DNA from: Macrocystis pyrifera
Lineage: Eukaryota; Sar; Phaeophyceae; Laminariales; Laminariaceae
Length of the DNA: 64,000 nucleotides
Direction: 5' to 3'
Assembly (NCBI GenBank): GCA_031763025.1
Contig: JASSKH010000019.1
Location: 6,344,336 to 6,408,335 of the forward strand
Shown here: positions 33,660 through 45,582 of the stretch, piece after piece
Layout of the letters: each line of letters starts with the position of its first letter
Position numbering within the stretch: the first letter of the stretch is position 1
The notes under the pieces: model-generated
Databases searched by the model: none
What the model saw: the letters and a program-made list of their open reading frames with translations, nothing else
What the model was told of the DNA's origin: nothing
Program-made: the position numbers and the translations under genes

Positions 33660-35700
33660 AAAAACGACGTATTTTGAACTCTAGGGAAGCCAAAACGCGT
33701 AAAAACGTGCCTCGGCGCCTCCGGCGAGGCCCCCTCACCAGTCGGGGACGGGCAGGGGTAGCGGCTTTGCCGCGACTACCAGTGCACTGGTCGGGTCCAG
33801 TGTATTGGCATGTGACGCAGCCACAACATACTGTACTCTGGCTAGACCTACCAGCGCCCAGCCCTCAAGATTGATGTTGTAGTTTGATATAGTCTGACAT
33901 CCTACACCGTATAACATATCATATAACGTACCATAGATAGCCTCCGATACACGACAAGTCGAGATTACCAGCAGCATGGTGTTTCACACCACAACATATA
34001 TATGCCTCTTTCTAATCATTGAATACATTTATATATTACATTGGGCTGGTATGCGAGAGTGCAGGTACTGCTGTACGGGGGTCATTTTTTTTGTATATAT
34101 ATTTTCAGCCCCTCACAGCCACTCGGTCGAGTTACTACATACCTTATATGTTAGTAGTACCAGGAAAGCTTTTTAGCTTTTTTTGGCGATACATATCGCC
34201 ATGAAATTGTTTGGTATTCTACGCTATCAGGAGGAAACCAGTACAATATTTTGAGTGAGATACAAAGCCACTCGCCCGAGTGGTTTAAACTCGGTAACTA
34301 AAGCGGTGGGAGCCTCCTGAAGGCGGAATCAGTCGCCAATCAGCAGTTCCAGCAGGCAAAAGCGCTCTGGCCTCGAGCTTGAACTCCGAACAAGCATCTC
34401 CCACTGTTCGGCAGGCTCGTAATAAGCGTCATCACGTTCGATCACGCCGATGGTTTTGCTCGCACGACAGGGTGTGTACAGCCCACGCGCTGATGGTTTA
34501 CGCGCCGCCGCGCGCTCTCGCGCGTACATTCACGGTTAAAACCGTTTCGACCTCGATTGCACAAAAGATAATAGGCTGTCAAACCCCGATTTAGGTCACA
34601 ACTCGGAATTTAGTCGCCTACCAGGTATCTATAAAATGTGGCTCCGAATAGTTCGCCATCAAAGGGTCCACACCGGAAATCAGGAAGCTTCTACGTATGT
34701 ATATGCGTACCGTAGTGCTCGAATCTCTCATTCGGGTTGTCCTCGTAATATTGGCGCTACAGCAGTGGCAGGATAGTATGATATACTGCTGTACCGCGAA
34801 GAAGGCCCACAAAAGACGGAAAGAGTACAAATATGATAGGATTCGAAGGCTTTCTCCCTATCCCTTTCCTGCCCTTCAACAGCAATACTACTGTAGATCA
34901 CATAATACCATGTGCGTACTATGGATAAAACAGGCATTATGTACGAGTGGTCATAAAATATATAGATACGTACAGTAGGTATACCATGTACCAGTGAACC
35001 TGGTGTGGTTACCCTTCTTGCCGCCGACAATGAAATCGTAACGAATGAATGTAAAATGGAATGAACCAATATTCGCACATTTAACGTTTGAACACCTCCG
35101 ATTGCTGCTAGCGCCGTTGTTGGAATGTTAGGGTCTTTTCAACTATTCCACATTGTGGAACACGATATACGAACTGTGGATCACAATTTTCATGGTGACT
35201 CCGAGGGAAATTAAAGTCGAAAAAATGAAAACAAGCACAACAATATGTTCTCAGGGCTTGCCTTTACGAGGAACACAAAGTTTCGTAACTGAAAGGCGTG
35301 AATCGTCATTGAGGAATGCGAATCCGCAGCAGCAGTGCCTGTTACAGCGTCAGCACCGTTCTCCGTACCCCCAACGGTGGCAGCAGCGACAGCAGCAGCA
35401 ACTTCACTAGCACCCATGTTGCCTCACACCCCTCTTCCCCTGCCGGGTCAAGTGGGTGTGCGTTTTACCACGCTTCCGCAGCAGCGGCCACAACTTCTTG
35501 TGCACACGCTTGATGGGTACCTCATTTTTGCTTCCAGCTGAACCCCCCCTCCTTCTACCTACTCGGCGACGTCCCACCCATTGCCAGACCCTTGCTCGCC
35601 CACAATCACGAGTAGTGCCCCGTACAAACAGGTGGTCTTCTTTCTTTCTACCTCGATCTTTCTCAGCCTCTGTCGTTCCGGTTTAACCAACTACACGCTC
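33660..35700. other. no firm gene; CAG-rich stretch at right
   Basis: Short frames only. Palindromes of the form CACTCGNNCGAGT occur at 34120-34133 and 34269-34282. A CAG/GCA-rich run lies at 35320-35405. The minus strand here is downstream of the gag-protease element, where an RT would be expected, but no RT motif could be found. Confidence 0.5.
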
Positions 35701-35779
35701 ACCAACTTCCCAGCTCTGCCCCCTCTCCGTCTCATCACGATGCCTTCGGTTCCGCTACCACCAGCTGCCTATGTTGAGG

Positions 35780-36109
35780 TTGGACTCCCTTGGCAGAAGC
35801 GTCGACCTGCACGCTGACGGAGCCCAGAACCACCGTTTATCGGGCTGTTCGCAACTCCCACTGCAGCGTTCCATCGTTCTCGTAGGCCGCCGAGCCCTCG
35901 CTGGGTTGTGTAGACGGCTCGGATATTTCCGCCGGCTCTCCCTCTCGACGGGGTGGCTTGACGGCGCAAACCTGCTCCCACGTTGCCCTATTCCCGGTCA
36001 CTGCTGGCCTCACGTCTCCTTTGCTCGGTTGGACCGACGCCCGCCAGCTCACTGCCTTCCGCTCCGCCACCATCGAGGAGGGGGTTCCAATTGACGACAC
36101 GAAGGACAC
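35780..36109 (-). pseudogene. post-protease segment of the gag-PR element
   Basis: The frame holds a Pro/Glu/Arg-rich stretch (PPRREGEPAEISEPSTQPSE) and runs to 35837, then continues in another frame. There is no RT motif (no D-D box, no F-D-x-A). It may be the linker that normally precedes RT, with the rest deleted. Confidence 0.4.
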
Positions 36110-36159
36110 CCACGGTGACTCTGGTGTCCGTTAGAAACCTCCGCCGGCCGTTAAGCTGG

Positions 36160-36519
36160 TAGCGCTGCCATGCTTTCTCAGGAACGCTTCCCCTATGATT
36201 CGCCGTACGAGAGATCCCCCAGCCCCCGCACCAATGCCTTGCGCACGCTGTCGTTCGGGCTAAACACCAGTGGGAGCTCGCACGACCCTGACATTTTCAT
36301 TAGAGGGATTACGCTGCTCGTGGGGTTGACTCCCTTCACCCACTCCTGTCTCCTAGAGTTCATAATCGATTCCCCCCCATATCCGCTACGTTGGCCGGAT
36401 CGTACGAATGTTGCAGAGGAGTAATTCCCGCCCCCTGCCCCTGTGTCGACCAGCACCACCTCCACCCGAATGCGGCAGCTAGTCCTGGTGTGGTGCCACA
36501 CGAACCCGCGCACCCACAC
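36160..36519 (-). pseudogene. retropepsin-like aspartic protease
   Basis: The minus frame contains VEVVLVDTGAGGGNYSSATF, with the D-T-G active-site triad in the usual retropepsin setting. About 65 residues later comes LVFSPNDSVRK. A hydrophobic flap-end motif resembling Y-G-L-I-I-G appears as LSYG, then IIGEAFLRKHGS after a frame change near 36200. The length from D-T-G to this motif (about 85 residues) fits a retroviral-type protease. It works as a homodimer in known elements. The frameshift suggests inactivation. Confidence 0.65.
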
Positions 36520-37396
36520 CTCACCCCCATCCCCATGGCCGCCGTACTACTTGGGGCATCGACACCTAGGGCAGCTAACGCGGGGTTGTTGTACTGCTGT
36601 GCAGGGACAATGAAGGCGTCCTCTGCGCCCCCCCTTCCCTTGCGGTTCACGTGTCCTCCCTTGGCCGATGCGGCGCGATGGGTACTGCCTCTCCCCTCCC
36701 CTTTCCCCCGGTCCCGCGTTAGTTGCTTGCTTAGGCTGATGTTGCCCAGAGAGTACCCCTTGGGGCACACCTTCAAGCCCGCGAGATACGCGAGGAACCC
36801 GCAGCGACCGCGCCCTCCTCGACCGTGTACTCGTTCAAAATTTCGAGTGCCATGAGCATACCCGGCTCTATTTGCAGGACTTCCGTCGGGGTGGTCTTGT
36901 AAACGTCCGTGAGGCACGACGCCCTCGTCGTGCGAGACACGGCACCCTCCTCCACCGGCGGCGCTCTTATGAGGGCGGTAGGAACCCCTTGCATGGAAGA
37001 AACAAACCGTTCGTTGGCGCAAGACGCCGACAATCACCATGTTTTCAGTATCCGGGATCGTTAGGTCTTCCCATTCCTTTTTGTTGTTCGTTATTTCTCG
37101 GCTTCTACTGCTCGGGCGGTCGTTTCAGTCGCCCTTGTGACTTACGAACGGGGTTCTTTGTGCCCCCGGGGTGGAGGTACGGACATTAAAATATACCGCG
37201 ACGTGTTGGCGACCGTGTGGGCGATTGCCAAGCGCTTCCTCCTCACCTTCTTTCCCCTCTTTCTCTTCGTCTTCAGAGAATAGTACCCCGTCTACCGCAG
37301 CCAGTGCCGCGCACGCGCTGAACCGGGCGCCTCTACCTTCCTCTCTCGACGGATACTCGTTCGTCTCGATCTCTGTCCCAGGGGTAGCCACTGGCT

Positions 37397-39691
37397 CTAC
37401 GATAGCACCGCTACGATGCCTCGACTCCGCCCCGTCGTTGGTATCGTGGCCAGGAGGGAGTGAGTGCACCGGGTGAGCAGGGCATTGATCACGCCGTGAA
37501 ATATCCCATGAGAAACGTCTCCGCCGTGTAGCATGTATGGATCCAAAGGTTTGCCGGCTTCCACTTGCACAGGAGTGAGACACTGTACCACGTGCATTCC
37601 CACATGGATCAGGAGAGGTTCCATCCCATTGCGGTCGGGGCCGCAGGTAAAGAAGACATTTACCGCTCGCTCGCAGAGCTCCGCCACTTGTCTCACCCAC
37701 ACATACCTCATAAAATAGACTTCTTCCGATGCGTGCGGCCTTGCCTCGTCTCCTGTTGCCGCGCGGATATGTGACACCAGCTGGCGGGCTGCGGTGATCC
37801 ACGACTTCCCTTGCAAGAGCTTTATCTCGACGAGCGCGGCCTCGGTCCCTTTCTTTGCATGCCCTGAATGTGCCACCTCAGCTACCACCATCCGGCACCA
37901 CTCTTTTGTCGTGACCTCTGCGAATGGGATGTGGGCAAAACCGCCTCGGACGAGAGGTACCTTCACCATAGAGTGCGGAGGTGTCCGATCGCACGTCGCC
38001 AGCGTGTCTGCGATGAGATTTCCAAAGCACTCGACTCTTTGAGGCGTCAGCCTATCTGCTCGGGGGCGGGTAGGGTTGGTCCCATTGGTAAACAACTGGT
38101 CTTGGGGCATGGTCCACGCGGTGCCTTCGAGCTGTGCCGTCATCTTCGCAAAAGTGTCGACGAACAGCACTGGGTCCTTCCTCCTTGAGAGGTCGCCTCG
38201 AGGTGGTACAACCAGTCCCACAAAAACAATCCCAGTCTTTGATCACCCCTGTGTCACCTACGACCTTGCTCATAACCCTTTAAGCCTCGTTTGAGATGCT
38301 GGGTTCCAGGACCCCCAAGTGTGTTGCGGTCTGATGCGGTCTCACCCCCGCTGGTTGGGGCCTCCGTGGGGTTTTGGCTGGGCCACCAGATCCAGGGCGT
38401 AGGACCGGGGTGATTCTGGCGTGGTGTTCCATGCTGCTCGCTGTGTGCCGTTGGAGCGGGCTGTGGGTACTGTGATATTTGCACCTGGGGCGCCTGCGCG
38501 AGCGGGTAATGTGCGAGAGAATACCCTCCCTTAATGTTTCCCAGGCTCCATGGTTGCGCTGCGTAGCCTACCGAGTGTGGTGGCTGGCTCGTTGCCTGTG
38601 CCGGTTGCAGGGGCTGAGCCGACATCCGTTGCTGCTGCTGAAAGTGCTGCTGCTGCTTCTGCTGCTGTTGCTGCTGTGGCAGTTCTGTTGCTGTTGCTGT
38701 TTCTGGCGCAACTACTGCTGCTGTCGCGAACGTGGCAGCGGTGGCGGTTCCCTTCGACGTTCTGGCGATGAGGACTGTTGCTGGTGACCTCCCTTCTTGC
38801 TGCGGTGGCGACTCTCTCGGGGTGAACCGATGTGGCGGCTGTCCTGGCGACGGCGGCGAAGTCGTTCCTTATGGCCACGGCCGTGATTGCGGCGGCGGCG
38901 GCTGCGTTCGTTGCTATCGCGGTTATGGCCGTGGTGGTGACGGTGGCGTTCCTGGGTATCGTGACTGTGGCCGCAGTGGCGGCGGCATTTTCTTGCTGTC
39001 GCTGCCCCGGCACCGGTGGCTGTGGCGCTCCCTGCTGTCATGATGCGACGGCGGCGTTGCTTGAAGTCGTGACTGATACTAAAGCGGTGGCTACGGCTAC
39101 TAGGGCCGCTATCCCCCCGCTCCTGGTCGTGATCACGGTCGTAATCGCTTGCTGGGTCACGTTCGGCCATTTCTCCGATCTTACACGTTGGGCCTGGTCC
39201 CGGTAGGAACTGTGGACGTGTTCGCGAGGCTGACTACTGCTGCTGCGGTTCTCACGGTGGTTCTGGTCGCTGTCACGCCCCCAGTCGCTGCTGCTGCTGC
39301 CAGGTGGTTGACCACCCCGCGTACTGCCCCTTTCGCCGGAACCCTGGTCGTCACGGTTCACGGCTTAGCGGTTGTCCATTTTCCTCTTTCTTTCCCTTCC
39401 TTTTGTTTCCTTTCCTTTCCTTTCTGCGTCCAGCTGTACGTTTGGCGACCCTGCTTGTACGCTCGGGGCTTCGGATGACAGCATAGTAAGGGGCAGGACA
39501 GAGGGATCTGGTTTTGAACCTAACTTCAACATACGGTAAATATCGTTTACAGCGCTTGTGTTCGCTGGGTGTTGTCTGTGTGTTAAATACGCACACTCTT
39601 CCCTTAAAGTAGTTTTTTTCAAGTTCTGGATGGTCATGTCTGGCCTGAAAAAAAATGGAAGTACCAGAGTTTTATAATTCTTGATTTTCAC
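37397..39691 (-). pseudogene. gag-like polyprotein region
   Basis: From 39691 one minus frame runs to 39038 with a single in-frame TAA (39365-39367). It then shifts to an Arg/His/Ser/Asp-rich stretch (39170-38712), a CAG-encoded poly-Gln stretch (about 38710-38630) and a Pro/Gln-rich segment (38625-38254). It finally reaches a 274-codon frame (38221-37397) of ordinary globular composition (DPVLFVDTFAKMTAQLEG near its start, VYFMRYVWVRQVAELCERAV in the middle). An acidic segment (DEEKEGKEGEEEALG) follows in another frame at 37290-37200. Basic N-terminal and globular regions before a retropepsin fit gag, but no CCHC knuckle is seen. Confidence 0.5.
38625..38715. repeat. CTG/CAG simple repeat (poly-Gln on minus strand)
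   Basis: Imperfect TGCTGCTGC runs in the plus strand, reading as Gln codons in the minus gag-like frame. Confidence 0.8.
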
Positions 39692-40890
39692 AATTGGCCT
39701 GAATGCAAGCCACGTGTTCTACAAAGCACGCGTTATAAATGACCTTCCTTCTTGAACCGCATCCAGTTCGTACAGCAGTAGACTCTACATCGTTAGTTAC
39801 CGGTATCACCTAAACCGGGGAAACCACACACGAGAGTAGGCGTGTAGCACTACGTACGGCACCTTTGGTTTCCATCGACACCTGTCGTTTGCAGTGGGTT
39901 TCTGAAAACAGATGCGGTCAATACCATGCGATAATTTGTCAACGAGCATTCATGTGTGCGATTATGAACAACGAGCAGACAGACGAGCACGAGTAACAGA
40001 CAAGCGGTGCACGAGCAACGAGTATGCCTGCGTGCACTTACCAGACACATATCTTCAAAGCAGTACAAAACAAACAGGCGGGGCACCATTGCCAACGTGA
40101 TGCATAATAGCATTGCAAGTATGACTATATTACCAGGCAGGCAAAAGCAAAACAAGCCTGTGGATGTACACGTGCATACGATAGCATATTATGCAAGATT
40201 GAATGTGAGATGGCACAGAAGCACTATGACACCATTTTTTACAAAGTCGCACATCTCCTGCAAACGTTTTGCAAACTCTCCGATCTGTTTGCAACAGTTT
40301 TGCAAACCCTCCGATCTCCTGCAATGCACTTCGATCAACTTGATTTCACTATGATACATCAGGGTACAGCTCTCAGACCCTAAAAAGGATCCGCGCTCGT
40401 GCGATCTTTGAGGCCGGCTCACCTGTTGTTTGAGAAACCGAGAAGTGCCCTCGTGCAGGGAAGATCAGGTCACGCAGAAGGTGAATCGATGCAAGGCGGT
40501 AGTTGCAAGCAGCCAGAGTAAACAACCAACGAAGCACCAGACACGGCAACGGGCAAGACAGGCAAGGCCGAGTCCAAGGGGATGGGGGTTGATAGGACGG
40601 GGATCGCACATCACGTGGCTTTGGCATTCTTTGGTGCACTTGGTGGTGATTATTAAATACGGGGTTTTCATGTGACCTCGTTACTGGTTCTTTCCACGAA
40701 ACTAAAGGCGTTCCCACACCCGGAATCCTCCCTACCCCTATAAGATGCGCCCAGAGGAGTCATTTAACGCTTCCCCTCTGCCCATCGGATAGACCCGGCG
40801 CGTGACACTGATCAGAACAGCTGTCTCGCGCCGTATTATCCTCCCCGAAACACTGTTTCCCTGTATCAGTTCCTCGACGCTGCAACACGA
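39692..40890. other. no recognisable gene
   Basis: Short frames only. The minus strand has TTATAAAACT near 39680, just inside the first gag frame, which could be a TATA-like element. A short direct duplication (GTTTTGCAAAC, C or T, then CTCCGATCT) occurs at 40266-40286 and 40297-40317. Confidence 0.5.
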
Positions 40891-40959
40891 TCTCAGTTTA
40901 ACACATTGATGGAAAGCTTGCTAAGTATCTAGCTGGTCCAAATTGTGTTGAAGGATGCG

Positions 40960-41390
40960 TTGACCATATGTGTTTGATAAAGGCGACGGCGACGGTGTCG
41001 CTGAGCTGGTCTCCCGTGAAGTAGACGCCGATGGCTTCCTTTCTGGTGCTGTTGTGAAGGCTTGTAAAACAAAGAACGACTCCTTTACTGTGAAATACGA
41101 AGTTCTGTACTTGCCTCCTTGATCCTTTGTTGGGAAATATGGCCAATGTTATCGTGAACCTTGTGAATGTCTTCCACCCCAATTCGCAAGGGATGCGTCA
41201 GAAGTGGCTCTGTGTTGAGCATGGCCGATATGGTGGTGATCACTGTTCTGCACTGCTACGGCAAGGATGCTTGTTGGTGTCCAGGGTGGTCCGGGCTATC
41301 CGTGGACAAATACGCCTGCACAGCCAGAAGATGCTGCGTTCTCGGCCAAGCCTCTGCTTCACCTCGCACCATCAACAAGACATCCGTACA
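40960..41390 (-). CDS. possible exons of an unrecognised spliced gene
   Basis: Two minus-strand stretches look coding. One, about 41262-41105, reads ITTISAMLNTEPLLTHPLRI and GVEDIHKVHDNIGHISQQR after a good acceptor (GTAGCAGTGCAG). The other, about 41051-40972, reads RKEAIGVYFTGDQLSDTVAV and AFIKHIW, with C or G in most third positions, after an acceptor ending CACAACAG. A third piece upstream (41385-41265) reads GEAEAWPRTQHLLAVQAYLS. I could not match splice phases between them and recognise no family, so boundaries are approximate. Confidence 0.35.
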
Positions 41391-41594
41391 CGAGGGTTTA
41401 GTTCATCGTTTACCTCCACTGGAGAAACGCATGCATGCCGGAACATGTCGGGTGATATCGCATCTAAAGATATGCATGTAAATATCTGAGCTGGAGCCAC
41501 CTTCCACGTACCATATTAAATGCTACCAATCATGAAAAAATGTGCCGATCCAACTTTGAACATAGAAGCAACAAACCGTGCCGTATCAGCAGCG

Positions 41595-41903
41595 TCATTC
41601 GCGTGAGCTACCGGTCGAGCATTTAGGCGAAGCGGCCCTTCCACATAATACCATCAAATCGCCATTGGAAATACGACTAAGTTGACCCATAGCCAAATTC
41701 CTGCATATGCGCTGATGAATGAACTCCGACGAAAGATCCCGAATGCCATATTGCGAGTTACGCAGTCCGTCAAGCTTAGGTAGAGAGTGGAGGAATGAAC
41801 GGATACCATCCACCTGGGCAGCTATTACAGCAGCTCGGGGACTGTTGATTATTCTGCGCGCTGAGAACAATACGAATGATTGTGATAGCGTGCCTCTAGA
41901 CAC
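41595..41903 (-). CDS. open frame of unknown nature (102 codons)
   Basis: The minus frame has protein-like composition (AAVIAAQVDGIRSFLHSLPK, then LSSEFIHQRICRNLAMGQLS). It lies upstream of the possible exons at 41.0-41.4 kb on the same strand, so it could be part of that gene. No domain, splice border or start could be confirmed, and a chance frame is possible. Confidence 0.25.
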   Translation of the reverse strand: MSRGTLSQSFVLFSARRIINSPRAAVIAAQVDGIRSFLHSLPKLDGLRNSQYGIRDLSSEFIHQRICRNLAMGQLSRISNGDLMVLCGRAASPKCSTGSSRE

Positions 41904-42084
41904 CAGTAGCGTTTGGCGAGGAGAGGGCCCCGGAGATCACTGTCACTAAGTCGACGAGATTCCACGAATATCTTTGGACTCAATCCGCGGAAAAAGCCGT
42001 TTTACCTGACTGAATCCGAGAAGAATACCGTTTCGCCTGGCATTGGAGTTCGAGAATTTTATGTGTTTGCAACAGAAAGGCTGT

Positions 42085-42205
42085 GGATTTGAGCATTTAA
42101 ATACTGATTTGAGGATTTGAGTGTTGATTCAAGAATTTGATTTTCGAGTTACAGATTGGATTTTTTAGTTCTGAGTTCGATATGAGTTGATTATTATATT
42201 GAGAA
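42085..42205. repeat. AT-rich GATTTGAG-type repeat
   Basis: Imperfect repetition of GATTTGAG/GAATTTGA/GAGTTCGA words with no coding signal. Confidence 0.55.
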
Positions 42206-42895
42206 ATATCAGCCCTGCGATGTCGTACATTTTCATGTACAGAGCTGGGGGGAATATTGATATGGTCATGCACAGGAGCAGAGGGGATAGTATGGTCGTG
42301 TACAATTAGTAGGGGGGATGTTGATTGTACTCAGGAACACGACATATAAGATCCATCGTAGATTGAGGAGTTCCATGCTGGCAAGGGATTCTGGTAATAG
42401 CGTATTGGGATATGGGGGTAATGTGTGCCCACCAAAGCCACTCGTTAGGTGTAGCTCCATATGAGGTGAGTCAACTCGACAGCTCAGAAGCAATATTATA
42501 GGAGTTCCGTGTTATTGTCTGGAGTCAGCCACGCGTTCCCGTGCCAGCTGCGTATATACCTTTAGGGATCAATCAACAGGGACTTTCCTGATTTGGGGGA
42601 AAATATTGCGTATCACGGCTGCTGCAAGCTCGTCCTAATAATAGTATAAATCTGACTTAATAACATGGCAGTTTCGATTTGAAAATGCAATACTAATAAA
42701 TATATAAACAATATTGTTGGTCCTGTGCTCTAAGCGCTCCTCAGCGTTCCGTTTTTTTTTGCGTTGTTCGTGCTAGCGCGAGATGAGGTTCACCCCACGG
42801 GACGAAACTGCCTCATCGTGATCCCCGATCCCGACTGTGTCGGGGGCGGCCTCGGGCGTGCTTGCGCCCTGGCTGCCAGCTGGCCGGGTGTGAAC

Positions 42896-43262
42896 ACGTC
42901 AGCTGTCAGTTAAACCAGTTGAATGGTCGATATTTGATTTATGACAGCCTCGTAGCCAAATATCTTGGTTGTCGGCCTACCTTTGCCCCGTCAGGCCTAC
43001 TCTTGGCCCATCAAACCCTCTCCCAAAATATTATAGTTTTCACCATTAGGACGTCCTTGACAACTGTAGCCGGGTGTGCTATGCTCGTTTCTTTCAGAAG
43101 TTTTTTATTAAAACATCAGCTGTGACTTGGACGAGTTGAGTAGTCGATACTTGATTTGTCACAGGCTCGTGGCCAAATATTTCGGTTGGCGGCCTACCTT
43201 TGCCCCGTCAGGCCTACCTTTCACCCTTCAAACCCTCTTCTAAAATAAATAGTTTTAAGCAT
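42896..43262 (+). repeat. tandem duplication, about 210-bp unit (repeat R related)
   Basis: 42896-43075 and 43110-43262 align along most of their length: both have CAGCTGT, GTCGATA, TTGATTT, CGT(A/G)GCCAAATAT, CGGCCTACCTTTGCCCCGTC and AGGCCTAC. Units differ by many substitutions, so the duplication is old. Each starts with the sequence shared with repeat R at 33.2 and 47.3 kb. Confidence 0.75.
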
Positions 43263-44975
43263 TGGGATGTCATTGACGGCTGCCTGTCAAGGGGCACATG
43301 TGCCGTCAACCGACATATCGGCTCGCCCGTGACGGTAAAAATATTCTGTTTTCGATGCCAGCACCCAGCTAGGACCTCTTCTCCTTTGGCCGAAACGGGA
43401 GAGGCCGAATCCTCCGCGGCTTTCGACAGCTCATGGCGGCAAGAGTGTGGGGAATATGGGCTGGGGTGGCTGGTCTCATGCTCCGCCGTTGCTTGGGCGT
43501 TGAGGGTTGGGCATTACAGAAACGAGAGTCGAAATTCCGATTCGAGCTATTTTACGTGTGGAAACACGAGTTTTGTGCCAAAGTGTTAAGATTCGTAGGC
43601 TAGCATATGGTCGGGAAACGAGCGTCACGGCCTCTTCGGCTACTGTGTACGCCGGGCGACCAGGTTCCGTGAGGTGGAGAAGACGGGGTCTTTGGTTTCG
43701 ACCGAATCGGTTGAGTCTACGCCGCGGGAGGAGCGGTACAGCGGTGGAGGTACGAACGTTGTCTACGATTTGATTTCTTGTTTACACGCAGCAGGCAGCA
43801 GCAATGGCAATGATTGCCATCAATGGGGAGGCCTACATATAGTCATTCCAGTTTCACCAATATCACATGAGGCATGGAGTTTCGGTTGTGTTGTGAAGGC
43901 GTTTTTCTTTCTTTTCGTGTAACCGCCAAGCAAAAATTAATGTCATGAACATGTACCGGTTACGACGAGGTACGACGACGACGTCGTCCTTCCCCTCCTC
44001 GTGTGCCACCGGGCTCCCCTGCCCCGACTGTTGTACCAGGGGCAGCCTCGGGCGTGCATGATGTGCTACTGCTGCTGCTGCCACCGCTGTTCACCCGCTG
44101 CCCTGGTGCTACAGCTATGTATGTCATGCTGCTGTTCTGCTCTGCTGCTAGTGCTGCTATTTGGTCTGCGATATGTTTTCGCTGCTGACCCCCGTGTGAG
44201 CTTGGCTAATGTGCAATTCAACTCGTCTCAGTGATGTGTCTCCGCATCTTAAAGCTGAAAGACGGATCCACCTGCTTCGGAAGCTGTACGAGTACCGTCT
44301 CGCAATTGACATTTATATGGCGTCTCGGCGGAGGTTTTCGTGCCAGCGTAATTTCGTATGATACGTACCTGTACGCTATGCTGCTGCTTGCTGCTGCTGA
44401 ACTTGCTGCGGCAACGTAGTCGCCGGCGCTTCGTACTGTCGAATAACTCGATCGACTGCTCCTCAACAAAGTGTGTAGTATCTGTCTGTACAGGAAGTAT
44501 ACTGTACGGACGCCGAGCGTCTCGTACGTAGTAATTTGTAGTGTTGCTTGTTGCTATATACGAACGAGTGATGCGTTGTTGGGCCAGATGGCGGATGGCA
44601 ATGTTTTTCTCGTGTTTGCAGCGTTTTTTCTCTTCACTCAACTTTGTTTTTTTACGCATCCCTTGGCAGTACTGTCGCACTGACAGCCTCGAGTTGCACA
44701 CCGGTACGCCCTTAGGCATTACGGGCATGCGCGGAGCCGCAGACAGGCGTCAGCCCGCCGCGGCGAAGCCCCCCTTGTGCTGTACTAGTATTCTACCTCC
44801 GCTCTCATGATGTCTCGCTGAATCTTCACAACGACAAGGTGAACCTCTAGACTACGCGGATGGACGATTACCTCCCAGCGCATCACCATCACTTCGACCA
44901 TGATCCGTCCCAGACGACCGACCGACCGATCGACCGAAGAACCGAAGACGAGAGGATGAGACCAAATACCCCAAA
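43263..44975. other. no recognisable gene
   Basis: Overlapping frames up to 159 codons on both strands, without known motifs. There are CTGCTG runs near 44065-44170 and 44385-44410. A sequence resembling 42.83-42.87 kb (GGGGGCGGCCTCGGGCGTGC there, GGGGCAGCCTCGGGCGTGC here) recurs near 44040. Confidence 0.5.
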
Positions 44976-44981
44976 ACAAGT

Positions 44982-45125
44982 CAAAGAAGATACCCGACGA
45001 AGACAACCAAGATGACTGAATAACGACAAGACTGATACCAGATGAGAAATACTCGAAAAAAAGCCAAAGAAGATACCCGACGAAGATAGCCTAGATGACT
45101 GAATAACGATAAGACCGATACCTGA
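44982..45125. repeat. direct duplication, 83-bp period
   Basis: CAAAGAAGATACCCGACGAA starts at 44982 and again at 45065; about 58 bp match with five or six differences. It is preceded by a GACCGACCGACC run (44917-44935). Confidence 0.8.
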
Positions 45126-45513
45126 CCGACAAGAAAGAGAAAACCCACGCCGAACCCTCAACTCGACCCCGAACGTTCGTGTGTGTCGACGTGACCACCT
45201 CGCGAATTTCAGAAAAGTATGAGTGTTAAGCCTGATGTCTACACGCTCGACTCAGGGCCAACGTCGCTGACTGAAGCACCTGCTGGGTGGGATAAACGCA
45301 TGCCTGGTACGTGAGTTGTTTTTAGTAATCGCCGTGCGTTTTCTGATGACAACTATACGGGCGATGCTCTCAGCGAGCAAGCTAGACTATCCGTTTTACC
45401 AATGAAATCTGTATCTGCGTAGTGAACCCCGGGATACACCCGGAATGTCCCCTGACGACTGTATATCGCACGCGTACTGAAGCGCGAACGCCCCAAGAAC
45501 CCGACAATATTTA

Positions 45514-45582
45514 TGGAGATATACATTTCTTCTCCGTAAAGCTATATTTGACGTAAGAAAATATTTGCTTAAAATGTATCTC
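45514..45582. repeat. imperfect inverted repeat (hairpin)
   Basis: TGGAGATATACATTT on the left pairs with AAAATGTATCTCCG on the right, with about 35 bp between them. It may be a small MITE remnant. Confidence 0.45.

Larger units (their letters stand above)
35760..39691 (-). mobile_element. gag-protease retroelement without recognisable RT
   Basis: On the minus strand a GC-rich block encodes, in order, a low-complexity basic/Gln-rich region, a conserved gag-like region, a retropepsin-like domain, and a Pro/Glu-rich downstream segment. The frame is interrupted several times. No RT, RNase H or integrase follows down to 32 kb and no LTR was recognised. It may be a truncated LTR retrotransposon or a non-autonomous gag-PR element. 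Confidence 0.6.

Noticed and set aside
33461..33874. 137-codon plus frame.
   Set aside because: It starts inside the family A element; no motif.
44785..45161. Minus-strand frames rich in Ser/Leu.
   Set aside because: They arise from the 83-bp duplication and a GACC simple repeat.
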